Shown here: piece after piece, positions 49,100 to 58,862 of the stretch
Layout: every line of letters begins with the position of its first letter
Numbering within the stretch: position 1 is the first letter of the stretch
Assembly: GCA_024516035.1 (NCBI GenBank)
Contig: CM044962.1
Coordinates: 620,001-684,000 of the forward strand
Source of the DNA: Bactericera cockerelli
Lineage: Eukaryota > Arthropoda > Insecta > Hemiptera > Triozidae
Direction of reading: 5' to 3'
Length of the DNA: 64,000 nucleotides
Program-made: the position numbers and the translations under genes
Notes under the pieces: generated by a model
What the model was told of the DNA's origin: nothing
What the model saw: only the letters and a program-made list of their open reading frames with translations
Database searches by the model: none

Positions 49100-49332
49100 G
49101 TTGATAATAATAATAATAATAATAACAATCTTTAGTAGAAAGTAACCACCAGGCGAGGTTAATGATCAAAGCATTTTCTATACCACCTAACCCTCAGAGT
49201 CTTATTATTATGTGGTCACAAACTCGAATTATTGAGGAAAAATTCATGCACTGGGTGAAATTCGAACCAACGGATCCCTACACTACCCGGATTACCAGAC
49301 TAGCGCGTTAACCACTTGACCACCAGTGCACG
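49100..49332 (-). repeat. SINE A, reverse, full-length
   Basis: (AAT)n start, ACCACCAGGCGAGGTTAATG ... ATTCGAACCAACGGATCC ... CCACTTGACCACCAGTGCAC. Confidence 0.88.
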
Positions 49333-49859
49333 GTAGTCGATACAGGGACCTGCATAAGTCCGGCAAAGGCTGAATATCTTCTCATTGGCTTTAGGTGCGG
49401 AATTGAAACGTTTGCGTGATCAGAAATTCATAATGGTTTGTATACAATACTACTTTGGGAAAATTTTAGGGCGGAATTAATAGATGTTTTTGTAATACCT
49501 CTGTGGCGCTAAGTGACGGATTGCGTACTGTGTAAGATAGGGAAAACCGACGCTTAATAGCAATGACCAGTGTACCAGTACCTAGGTACCTACCAAAACC
49601 AATTTATTTATTTACAAAACAATTTATACAATTTTATACAGAACAATCTCAACAGTAAATTATTAACAGAGAAAAAAAAAACTTAACAATATTTACAAAA
49701 TAAAATATAGAAAAAAATATTTAAATTTATAATTGTTTTGTAATCCGGGGCGAAATTAATACCTCAGGCATTTTCTGCCACTTAACTCCGGAAGTGGCAG
49801 AGACTTGAGTTATAGGTAATGGAATTTGTGTATTAATCTCGCCCTTGGGGCGGATACCA
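49333..49859. other. Intergenic, no gene
   Basis: AT-rich, unassigned. Confidence 0.45.
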
Positions 49860-49860
49860 T

Positions 49861-49935
49861 GTCACCGTGGCTGAGTGGGAAGCGCAATAGACCTGCACAC
49901 AGAAGATCCGAGTTCGAATCCCGGCTACAAGGAAA
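49861..49935 (+). repeat. tRNA-like SINE head
   Basis: CACCGTGGCTGAGTGGGAAG (A box) and CGAGTTCGAATCCCGGC (B box). No acceptor-stem pairing with the 3' side, so not a tRNA gene. Confidence 0.55.
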
Positions 49936-50035
49936 TTTCACTCTCATTTGAATGTTCGTCCACAGAGGTTAAACCCCATCAATCTACCACCCTGACTCAA
50001 CAATCATGGACAAGGAACGTGGAGAAAAAAAAGAA

Positions 50036-50160
50036 GAGTTATCATATTTGTATCACTTTCGTGGTATCACACCTACTCAATTTCGCTTTACTAAATCCAC
50101 GCTGAAACCGGGACTTGAACCACCGGGCTCCAGGTTACAAGTGCGCCGCCTTAAGCCACG
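50036..50160 (-). repeat. SINE C, reverse
   Basis: TTATCATATTTGTATCAC ... CCGGGACTTGAACCACCG ... GCCGCCTTAAGC. Confidence 0.75.
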
Positions 50161-50204
50161 GAAAGTAAAGTTAGTAAGCAAATACTTCTGTAAGCAGTAA
50201 GTCC

Positions 50205-50445
50205 CGCTAGATCAGTGGTCAAGGCGTCACCGTGGCGTGGGTCTGGTAATCCAGAGGTCGCGGGTTCGTCGGGAATGAAAACGTATAATAACTATCGAAA
50301 TAAAAAACACATCCTAAGAAGCTTGTAATCATGGGTGGTAGAGTTAACATTATTCTTTTTGATCACATAATAATACGTCTTGGGCTGACTGCCTGAATAA
50401 CGGGACACATTAGTCCCAGTCGGGCAGTATAAAGTCAAAATGTGC
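50205..50445 (+). repeat. SINE I
   Basis: CCGCTAGATCAGTGGTCAAG head and GGTCGCGGGTTCGTCGG, then CTTGGGCTGACTGCCTGAAT and AGTCCCAGTCGGGCAGTAT. Confidence 0.7.
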
Positions 50446-50882
50446 TATGGTAGTCAAGCGGTTAACGGTCTCGTCTGGTCATCCAGGTAGCGTAGGGATC
50501 TGGTGGTTTGAATCCCATCCAGTGCATGATTTTTTCCTCATCAACCCATCAGAAGGGAGGCATACTATGGGATGAGCAAGCTATGAAACAAAGTGTCAAC
50601 AATAGCTGCTTTTACATGGGTTCAATATAAAAATGGCTCTGAAAAACTCATCTTTTTTTGAAGTCTCTCAGTCAGTTATCAAATGATTAACGCACTAGTA
50701 TGGTAATCCAGGTAGTGAGGGGATCCGTTGGTTTGATTCCCACCCAGTGCATGAATTTTTCCACATTAATTTGAGATAGTGACCACATAATAATAAGACT
50801 CTGAAAGTTACGTGGTAGAAAATGGTTTGAGCATTAACCTCGCCTGGTGGTTAACTTCCACTAAAGAGTGTTATTATTATTT
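50446..50882 (+). repeat. Composite SINE: A head, G body, then full A
   Basis: 50446-50537 is an A head. It runs into G body at about 50545 (CATCAGAAGGGAGGCATAC ... CTGAAAAACTCATC). G then runs into a second, full A starting at about 50668 (AGTCAGTTATCAAATGATTAACG). The G-to-second-A junction is the same as in the reverse copy at 59744-60230. Confidence 0.8.
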
Positions 50883-51210
50883 AATAAATAAGGCGATATT
50901 ATAATACATGGCTGGGCGCACGATATTCGAGTTTTTTCAGAGTTGCTCAGAGGATTACAGATAAGACCGTATTTTAGGCAGCTAATAAACTCGATATCTT
51001 ATCTGGAACACATTACACGTTATCATGTAATGATTGGAAGGTGTCAGAGGGTACCTCCACGTATTCTAATACAACGGTATTTCGGGTGTGTATCCGGCAA
51101 GCAAAAAGTGACACAAAACGATGGCGTTTTCTTATTTGTGGGTAGGTAAGTGCATTTATTTATCCATATCTACTGAATCAGATAAAACTAAATAGAATCA
51201 TTAAAAAGGA
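50883..51210. other. Intergenic, no gene
   Basis: A short open frame here (50943-51149) has no recognisable domain. Confidence 0.45.
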
Positions 51211-51268
51211 AACCGTCGTGATATGACCATGGCAGTTGAAAGCGACGTTAAACCCCACTTAAAAAAAA
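51211..51268 (+). repeat. SINE E 3' tail only
   Basis: CCGTCGTGATATGACCATGG, GAAAGCGACGTTAAACCCC and poly-A. A short AAAAGGAAA repeat on both sides may be its target duplication. Confidence 0.7.
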
Positions 51269-51317
51269 AAGGAAAGAAGCCTAGACATTGGATCTGGGCG
51301 TCCATATAAATCCTTTG

Positions 51318-51440
51318 ACCACCGTGATATAGGTATCTGTGCCTATTTTGTAATCTGGAGGTCGGTGGTTCGAGTACCGCGAAATTGTGATATCACGAAA
51401 GTGATAAACACAAATATGATAACTTAAAATAACTTAACTT
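51318..51440 (+). repeat. SINE C, diverged
   Basis: GGAGGTCGGTGGTTCGAG B box, ATATCACGAAAGTGATAAAC. Confidence 0.65.
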
Positions 51441-51577
51441 ATATGAATTTAAAAAATAAAATAAAAAAGGAAAGTAATGCTTATAAAAATATAAAAAGAA
51501 AAGTAATGCTTTTTTCTAGGATGAAGTTGTTTTCAAACTGTCCTCGAAAACAAGTATCATTTTATTTTATTTAACAA

Positions 51578-51741
51578 CTAGCGGGTTACACCCGCCGCTT
51601 CGCCAGCCCATCAAACACACACAACGCACACACACACGCACACACCCCACACACCATACCACACACACACACCACCACACCACACACACACACACACCAC
51701 ACACACACACACACACACACCACACACACACACACCACACA

Positions 51742-51780
<39 letters not shown>

Positions 51781-52612
51781 ACACACACACACACACACAC
51801 CACACACACACACACCACACACACACCACACACACACACCACACACACACACACCACCACACACACCACACAACACCACCACACCAACACACACCACACA
51901 CACCACACACACACACACACCCACACACACACACACAAACCCCCACACACACACACACACACACACACACCACACCACAACACACAAAATGTCATTTAGG
52001 TTTGAAAAAAAACCTGAATATTTTTTGTCGCCCATCTATTTTCTGGCCTTCCCCGGCGTAGCTCAAGAATGGCTCATCAGAATTTCGCGATCAATATGTC
52101 AAATGAAAGCCTAAACCCTTGCCTAAAACTTTCTCGCTCTGAGTTGATAGGTCGTCACTTCAAATTTCGAGAAAAAATGTCATTTAGGTCAAAAAACGTG
52201 AATATTTTACATGTTACCCATCCATTTTTTTACCTTACCCGGCGTAGCTCAAGAACGGCTCATCAGAAATTCGCGATCGATATGTCAATTGAAAGCTCGA
52301 ACCCTTGGCTAAAACTTTCTCGCTTTGAGTTGATAGGTCGTCGCGACAAATTTCGAGAAAAAATGTCATTTATGTCAAAAAACGTGCATTTTTTTTGCGT
52401 CACCCATCCATTTTTATCCTTACTCATTGTAGCTTAACCTCAGGGAGATATAATCTAGCCTAGAAGAATTTCCTGATCCAAGCGGACCTATGTGCAAAAT
52501 TTCAGGTTTCTCGGTCAAACGGTGTGGATTTGTATAAAGAACATACATACACACATACATACATACATACACACATACATACATACAGACAGCTTTCTTT
52601 TATAGATATAGA
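51578..52612 (+). repeat. Repeat M copy 4 with large CA/CCA expansion and a tandem 155-bp unit
   Basis: Starts ACTAGCGGGTTACACCCGCC. 51616-51988 is an irregular (CA)n/(CACCA)n tract. 52040-52400 holds two copies of a 155-bp unit (CGGCGTAGCTCAAGAA ... TTTCGCG ... GTCATTTAGGTC). It ends with (CATA)n and TTTTATAGATATAGATT. The unit-based 122-codon frame at 52069-52437 is a product of the repeat. Confidence 0.7.
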
Positions 52613-53004
52613 TTGACATAGAACAATAATTAAAACTATAGGTAGGTATTTACAGATCTTGCTGACGATTTTTTTGTTTAAAATCTTGATACATAATATA
52701 AGTAAACTTTTTATTTAAATTTTACAAGATACATAATTATTATACCTCCTTTGAACCTCCTTCACCTCGTATAGAATGGGGAACAGCACGAACAACCACG
52801 AACCCTGTACAAGTATAATTAAAAGACATAATTGGTAGTAATATTATGTCATGAGGTATTGTATAAATCAAGAAAGAGTGTAGGTTGGTATATTAAAATA
52901 TGTAAAATTAATATAATAAAGAAAAACACAGCAGAATTAATTATGTTTTCTATTGCCATAATTATTAATTATTACATTACCTACTAACATACTTTTTTTA
53001 AATA
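52613..53004. other. Intergenic, no gene
   Basis: AT-rich, unassigned. Confidence 0.45.
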
Positions 53005-53120
53005 TGCCGGAGGTCAGTAGTTCAAGTCCCGGTTTCAGTGTAGATTTAGAAAATTGGGTTTGAGTGGTTGTGACATCACAAAAGATTATTAACAAAAATA
53101 TGATAACTATCTAAACTTAT
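53005..53120 (+). repeat. SINE C, head-truncated
   Basis: GCCGGAGGTCAGTAGTTCAAG, GTTGTGACATCACAAAAG. Confidence 0.65.
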
Positions 53121-53320
53121 GAGAACACAAATTGAAAAAATGGTCCCTTGCGGAAAAATCTAGTTCACTTGCATGCAAGCCATGAGCATTTCACTTGGCC
53201 ATGGTGACTATTGTAGAACCTTTAAATGAGGTAAAATCACTTGAGACTACTCAAAAACATCTGCGTCATCATTTTTTCCCCCCAATACAATAATAACTTA
53301 ATGTACAACATTGCATGTTT

Positions 53321-53983
53321 TCATTCTGACTCTGAGGAGCTACTGGAACTAGAAGAACTACTGGACTTTTTCCTTTTCTTCTTCTTTTTCTTAATTTTTT
53401 TCTCTGATTTTTTCTTTTTCCTTGATGTATCTTTTTCTTGTTTAATATCTTCAGTTTTCACAGGAAGTGTACTGACAAATTCTTCTTTCTTCAATTTCCT
53501 CTTCATTTCTGTTGCATCTTTTTCTTGTTTTATATCTTCAGTTTTCACAGGAAATATGCTACCAAATTCCGTTCCAGGGGCACAGCCTACTGCTTGCAAT
53601 CGTTTTGTTTCTTCATCGGTATATTTGTTGTCTTTAGGAGGCTTGTAATCATTGACATGATCCACTCTTATTGTGCGACCAAGTACTTTGATCCCATTTA
53701 AATTATCAACAGACAAGACAGTGCTCCTTTGATCTTCATAGCAAATGAAACAGAATCCTTTGCTCTTGCCACTGATTTTGTCTCGAACTAAATTTATGTT
53801 TACAATTTCTCCATACTGTGAAAAGATACACAGCACATCTCCCTCCGAGAGATCATAGGGTAGACCTCCAACAAAAATCCAAGCACTGTCTTTGTATTGA
53901 TCATGCCACGAGGTTTTCAAGCCTGACTTTAATTCCTGTTCACTAAGTTTTTTGATATTTTTTATGTTTGTCATAGGATTCAT
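53321..53983 (-). CDS. Rbmx2: RNA-binding protein RBMX2 (Ist3/Snu17-type)
   Basis: 220 residues in one exon. Residues about 34-112 form an RNA recognition motif with RNP2 IFVGGL and RNP1 KGFCFICY. It is preceded by a short N-terminal stretch (...SGLKTSWHDQYKDSAWIFVG) and followed by RVDHVNDYKPP, all typical of RBMX2/Ist3 proteins. Ist3 is a subunit of the RES complex, which joins the activated spliceosome and helps retain unspliced pre-mRNA; by family knowledge this protein should act in nuclear splicing. The C-terminal tail is lysine-rich with a repeated VKTEDIKQEKD unit, then a lysine run and a serine run (KKKKKKRKKSSSSSSSSSSS). The start was chosen at the first ATG; a second ATG three codons on is equally possible. 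No introns are visible, and there is no poly-A tail or target duplication to suggest a retrocopy. Confidence 0.9.
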   Translation of the reverse strand: MNPMTNIKNIKKLSEQELKSGLKTSWHDQYKDSAWIFVGGLPYDLSEGDVLCIFSQYGEIVNINLVRDKISGKSKGFCFICYEDQRSTVLSVDNLNGIKVLGRTIRVDHVNDYKPPKDNKYTDEETKRLQAVGCAPGTEFGSIFPVKTEDIKQEKDATEMKRKLKKEEFVSTLPVKTEDIKQEKDTSRKKKKSEKKIKKKKKKRKKSSSSSSSSSSSESE

Positions 53984-54949
53984 ATTTGTACATAAAAATA
54001 GTCTTATTCTTTTGTTACAAAATTTGTCCTCCTTTGATTCATGAAAAATATAAATATTGTTTGGTAATTAAAGCAGAAGTGTTAATATTTCAGAATATCA
54101 TTGCAGTGGTTGACAATGAAGAGGGTACCTCACTCTCTTCAAAATAAGGAAATAAAACTTAGCAACTGTAAGAATCTCAGTTCAGAAATAGATTTACATT
54201 TCTTTGACAGTTCAAGCATTTTTGAGCCCCTTCTATAATAAATTAAGAATATCCAAGCAGAAAATTACAATCTTGAAGTAGGTACATTTTAGTAGGTAAC
54301 TTACTTGTTTTTGGCTTGGCAACTCTTTATTATTTAGCTCAATTTTTGACAGACATTTTGTAAAGAACTTTATTTCTTAGGAATTGTTGAAATTCCACAA
54401 GAGGAGAAGAATTACAATTACTTTAGTTCTTGCAGGTATCTTCTTTCTACCTTTGGCTTTTGGTAGTTTTGGCAAGACAAATTGCAAAAAGCAAAATTCA
54501 CAAAACAAAAAAATTCAAATTTGAAAATAATGTCATATGTCAAACAAATTTGAATATTACCGCTCCACAGATCTCCCCGCTTTTATGATCACGTATACAG
54601 ATTTCTATACAATTCTACGGTCACGTTTGTTCATGGAGGTAGGATCCTAGCATGTTTTGCCTTTGAAAGAAAAAACTGAAGCATCAGAAGAGGGAGGATG
54701 ATTATTTTTCCTTTGGACGAAAAAAGGGGAAGATTTTTCCCTCAACGATATCAAGAATACCTATTAACCTATATCATAACGTGTTAATTCTACACGCTAT
54801 GACTATATTATTATGATAGAATATTTTATAAATTCTGTCAGATGAAAAAATTAAATAGTATTTTTCTATTTTGCCAAAACACGCGAAATACTATTCCATT
54901 TTTTAAGGGTTAGGTAGCGAAAAGTTTGAATTCAGTGAAAAAACACTGA
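53984..54949. other. Upstream region of RBMX2 and intergenic DNA
   Basis: No coding. The RBMX2 promoter must lie in the first few hundred bases but no clear core element is seen. 54777-54803 carries CATAACGTGTTAATTC joined to the complement of CATAGCGTGTAGAATT. Confidence 0.45.
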
Positions 54950-55240
54950 TTAATTTTTAGCACAGCTCTTGAAATTTTGTTTTTAGTGAGTCGTTAAGAA
55001 AATATATTTGAGTTCATTATTGAAATTTTGTGATCGTGAAAGCTAAGGGAGCCGCACTGTGGTAAATAATTAAAAAGGGCAAAAAAAGGACGGTTGATAT
55101 TTTTTTAATCAGAATAACCTATCGAGTGTGGTATTGAATGAAATGTCTCGATGTCCTCATGCTTGATTGAACATTTATAATGCGATAGTTATTCTCTGTG
55201 TGAGGTTTACAGTTCACAGAACCACTAGTCCCAAAGTCCT
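54950..55240 (+). repeat. Repeat N copy 1
   Basis: Has GGGCAAAAAAAGGACGG, CGAGTGTGGTATTGAATG, and ends TGTGTGAGGTTTACAGTTC. Shared with 55560 and 56330 copies. Confidence 0.6.
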
Positions 55241-55302
55241 AACTAAAGGGTGGGATTCTGGGATTATTGCCTGCGGCAATCTCTTCCACCACACCCTTAG
55301 AC
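55241..55302 (-). repeat. Repeat H fragment, reverse
   Basis: CCTAACTAAAGGGTGGG ... GGCAATCTCTTCCACC. Confidence 0.6.
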
Positions 55303-55569
55303 TCCTTAGAGTCTAAAGAAAAAGGAGACACTGCTCAAAGAACCTTACCCCCTTGCACGCTTTAACACTTTCAACTGTGTGTTATGCAGCTAGGTTGAAA
55401 TCGGCAACCGATAACAACCCGTTATCAGCACTCAAATTATTTTTATCTAGTATTATTAGCTGTCTCCATCGACAACCTGACTAAAATAATTCAGATATTA
55501 AAAAAAACTTGAAAATAATTCAATCACTTCAAGTTACCACCTCGAAAAAAATATAGATAATTTTCTTTA

Positions 55570-55985
55570 TTCCGAACACAGTGAGGGAGCGAAGCGTCCT
55601 AACTAAGTGAGGTTCTGTTTTGACTTGTCTGTTTGTCTGTTAACTCTCGACCGGATTCTTCAAAATTGTTGAAATTTGGTATACATTTTTACTGGGGTCC
55701 TAAAATTTTTACCTATAGTTTCTGGGCCAAATTAGGGCACTCGGGGTCAAATGAGAGCCGTTTTGGTGAAATCGAAAAGGGCGGTTTGATATTTTTTTTT
55801 ATTAAAAACTTACGAGTGGGGTATTGACTGAAAGAGCCGTTTTGGTGAAATCGAAAAGGGCGGTTTGATATTTTTTTTTATTAAAAACTTACGAGTGGGG
55901 TACTGACTGAAATGTTTTAATATATTTATAATGCAATAGTTGAACCTGTGTGAGGTTTACTAATCAGAGAACTACTAGTTTTACT
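55570..55985 (+). repeat. Repeat N copy 2, with tandem 86-bp duplication
   Basis: GGGAGCGAAGCGTCCTAAC start, CTGTTAACTCTCGACCGG, then about 86 bp repeated in tandem (GAGCCGTTTTGGTGAAATCG ... GAGTGGGGTA), and the usual TGTGTGAGGTTTACTAATC end. The 64-codon frame inside is not a gene. Confidence 0.7.
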
Positions 55986-56129
55986 TAATTTGAAAAAGGA
56001 GTACCTACATTATTATCTATTATTACAGACTGGTTGGAGTTTCACAAGATTCCATTATCATACACCAGTTTCCAATATCATACACCGACCTCTATTAATA
56101 TACTGTGACCAGCTGAATCTATTTGGTTT

Positions 56130-56327
56130 TAACGTCCTGATCTTTGAGATAGTCACGACGGGGGTTTCACCTTATATTCGCTGGGAAGCGTACTAGCTAT
56201 CCACATACACATAAACCTCACCCGGCCTGGGTAGGCCTGAAAGACCAGCCTTACGTTTTCTAAGGGATTTTTCTGTTCGAAAAGTCTGCCACGACCGGGA
56301 ATTGAACAGGATCTCTGTGAGGGAGAG
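56130..56327 (-). repeat. SINE D, reverse, partial
   Basis: TTAACGTCCTGATC ... CCTCACCCGGCCTGGGTAGG ... GAAAAGTCTGCCACGACCGG; inserted between two N copies. Confidence 0.75.
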
Positions 56328-56329
56328 AA

Positions 56330-56760
56330 CCGAAGGTTTTGTTTTTATTTGAGTACTAGACGATTTGGCTTTCGTTTGTCTGTCTGTTCCGCAATAACTC
56401 TACACCAGATTCTTAAAATTTGTTGAAGTTTAGTATACATGTTCATTGGGGTCTTAATATTAGGGCACTCGGGACCGAATTAAGGCCGTTTTGGTGACAA
56501 TTGAAACCGATTTTTCTCTTGAACTTTGGTGAAATTATTAAAAATTATATTTCATAATATATCATCTTTGGAACTAAAGGGGCCGGACTGTGGCCAAAAA
56601 GCGGAAGAAGGGCCGCAAAAGGGGGCCTGTTGAATTTAAAAAAATTAAAACCCATCGAGTTGGGTATTGAATGAGTGGTCACGATGTCCTGAATATGATT
56701 AGAGAATCTGTGTGAAGAGTTTACAGTTCACAGAACTACTAATAGTATTACTATTATTAT
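56330..56760 (+). repeat. Repeat N copy 3
   Basis: GGGAGAGAACCGAAGG start, GGGCACTCGGGACCGAATT, GGGCCGGACTGTGGCC, and end TGTGTGAAGAGTTTACAG. Confidence 0.6.
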
Positions 56761-57872
56761 TGGTGTATAATGCTTGTTTAGCGATTGCCTTGTTCATCTG
56801 AATCATTGCAACGTAATATCTGGAAATTCCTAGAATCCTAGAATTCCTGGACCTAGAGAAAGCATGATGTCATCAATTTATGTAGGTATACTTACAGAAA
56901 TTAAGGACTATTGTCCAGAGGTCTCCAAAAAAATTTCTTCTTCTTTCTTTTTTATAATAAAACTATAGAATTCACAATGTTTTCCCAACATACTCGTATT
57001 TATGTTTTTATGTACCTACTTCTTTCTATATTTAAGTAAGTAAGTTACTTCGTAGGCGAACACAACGGCGTCCTATACCGTGGTACTTACTGCTGAAATA
57101 ATGGAACTCTATCGTTCTAATCGGGGAGTTTAAATATAAGCCGATAGTAATTTTATTGTAAAATCAACAACCACCGCGGCGGCCTGGTTCAAAAATATTG
57201 AAAAATAATTGTGTCCCAACACAGACCCGTAGCCCGTAGGTTGGAGACCACTGGTGCCTTAGTCCTGAGTCTCTTGGAAGTTGGGTCTTATCACTCTTGC
57301 AGCTTGCAGTCATTTTGTAAATTTTCTGTTTACTCAAGTAGTTTAGCCGTCAACCCGAGGGACCATTTCCGGTACCCATATCAGTAATCACAGTCTCTTT
57401 ACTCTCTTTCTCTTTCAAGCATAGCATGGGTAGCACTAATGCACGGCGTCATTCAAGTCTCCCTCTATGAATTTTTTGTGTAGCAAGCATTTTTTATCAC
57501 GCTCGACCCTCATTTAACTCTCAAACTCTCACAGTCGGACAGTCCGTTCCTTTGTTTTGTTAAAAATCTGAGATTAGAAATTCATTTATTTCAAAAGTGT
57601 TATTGTTTGTCTCGTTCGTTTTTCTTTCATCCTTTTCGTCTTTTGAAATTATAGGTAATTAGGTACGTATTTCTGTATTTTCTGTTACCCATTTGAATGA
57701 CAAACCCTCTGTTCTATTCATTAATAGTCATTTTATTAAGTTAGGTAAAATTTGATATTATTAAATAACTATTTTGAGTATTTGCGGTATTTTTTTATGT
57801 ATCAGTACCAAAGTGTGTTAGCTATTAAATTCATTGCACAGTGTAAGTAATCTTGAGTTATTGTATTTATTA
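56761..57872. other. Intergenic, possible LITAF-gene promoter region
   Basis: 57057-57170 is a SINE I 3' remnant (CTGCTGAAATAATGGAAC). No coding. A noncoding first exon of the LITAF gene must lie somewhere upstream of 58722, but I cannot place it. Confidence 0.4.
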
Positions 57873-58030
57873 GTACCGACCTCAGTAGCTTGATCGATAA
57901 GGTGGTGGACTTGTAATCCGAAGGTCGGTGGTTCAAGTCCCAAGTCAAGCAAAAATTTAGTAAAGCCAGTGTGAGTAGGTAGTTGTGATATCATGATTGT
58001 GATTAACACAAATATGATAACTATTGTATT
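57873..58030 (+). repeat. SINE C, full-length
   Basis: ACCGACCTCAGTAGCTTGATC, GAAGGTCGGTGGTTCAAGTC, GTGATATCATGATTGTG, AACACAAATATGATAAC. Confidence 0.85.
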
Positions 58031-58721
58031 TATTTGTATCTAGACAGGTTCTGTAGGTTCGGTATATCCATTTAATTTTTGGCTTTGCTATGAGAGCGAG
58101 ATGACCACATTTTTTCAGAGGTGGTATGTACATTTTTAACATTTTGTTCACAGATGGTAGGTAGTATTTGATTGGGTAATGTGGTTTACAGAGACCACTA
58201 ATTTGAAACACTGGACTTCTTAGGTACCTAATACTTACAGGTAACTTGTGAAGCAACAGTAGAATATAATAAAAAAAATATTTGTATAAAAATAATTTTA
58301 TATGTAATAGGTGAAGCAACAAGTAGTTTTACAAACATACAAATATTTGGCAAATGTCCAATTATCTGTGTGTTCATAAGAAATAATATTTTATATTGCT
58401 TTCAAAGACATTTTCTCCTTTGACATAAATACAAAATACACAAAAAAAAACTTTCAAAGGAAATTGCCTGTGGTGCTTTCAGATCATGTGTAACTTCCTT
58501 GCAAACGAAATATTTTAGATGAATTTCCTAAATATTTTCTCCTATTATTTTCTAAATAATTTATTTATGAGGAGTGTGGGTCAGTGGGGCCCTGCAACAA
58601 AAGAGAGCTATGGGTGGAAAGTTAATCTGGCCCTGAACACCATTATGAAAACTTGACTTTTGTTGTGTAACTCCGGAAATCTTACAAGAACGGGTATAAA
58701 TATCCTGTATTCTCATTTCAG
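58031..58721. other. Sequence upstream of LITAF coding exon 1
   Basis: No coding. It ends with TATTCTCATTTCAG at 58708-58721, a good acceptor, so the 5' UTR is likely split by an intron. Confidence 0.5.
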
Positions 58722-58732
58722 TGTGAAGCATT

Positions 58733-58862
58733 ATGAGCTCTGATATTCCGTACGACAAGATGTCTTCAGCACCCCCCGCCTATGATGAATCAAACTCCAT
58801 GAGCTCTCTGTCCTTGAATCAAGTCCATGAATTGGACGCCAAGCAACCAGCTTACAATCCTA
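58733..58862 (+). CDS. LITAF-domain protein coding exon 1
   Basis: ATG is 11 bp after an acceptor; donor CCTA|GTGAGT; leaves phase 1. Encodes MSSDIPYDKMSSAPPAYDES and on to AYNP. Confidence 0.9.

Noticed and set aside
51567..52035. Three overlapping 120-150-codon frames rich in Cys and Val on the - strand
   Set aside because: They are translations of the (CA)n/(CACCA)n tract in all frames; no other coding sign.
52069..52437. 122-codon + strand frame
   Set aside because: It spans two tandem 155-bp units of repeat M; the apparent internal repeat in the protein reflects the DNA repeat.
53241..53701. + strand frames opposite RBMX2
   Set aside because: Antisense shadows of the low-complexity Lys/Ser tail.
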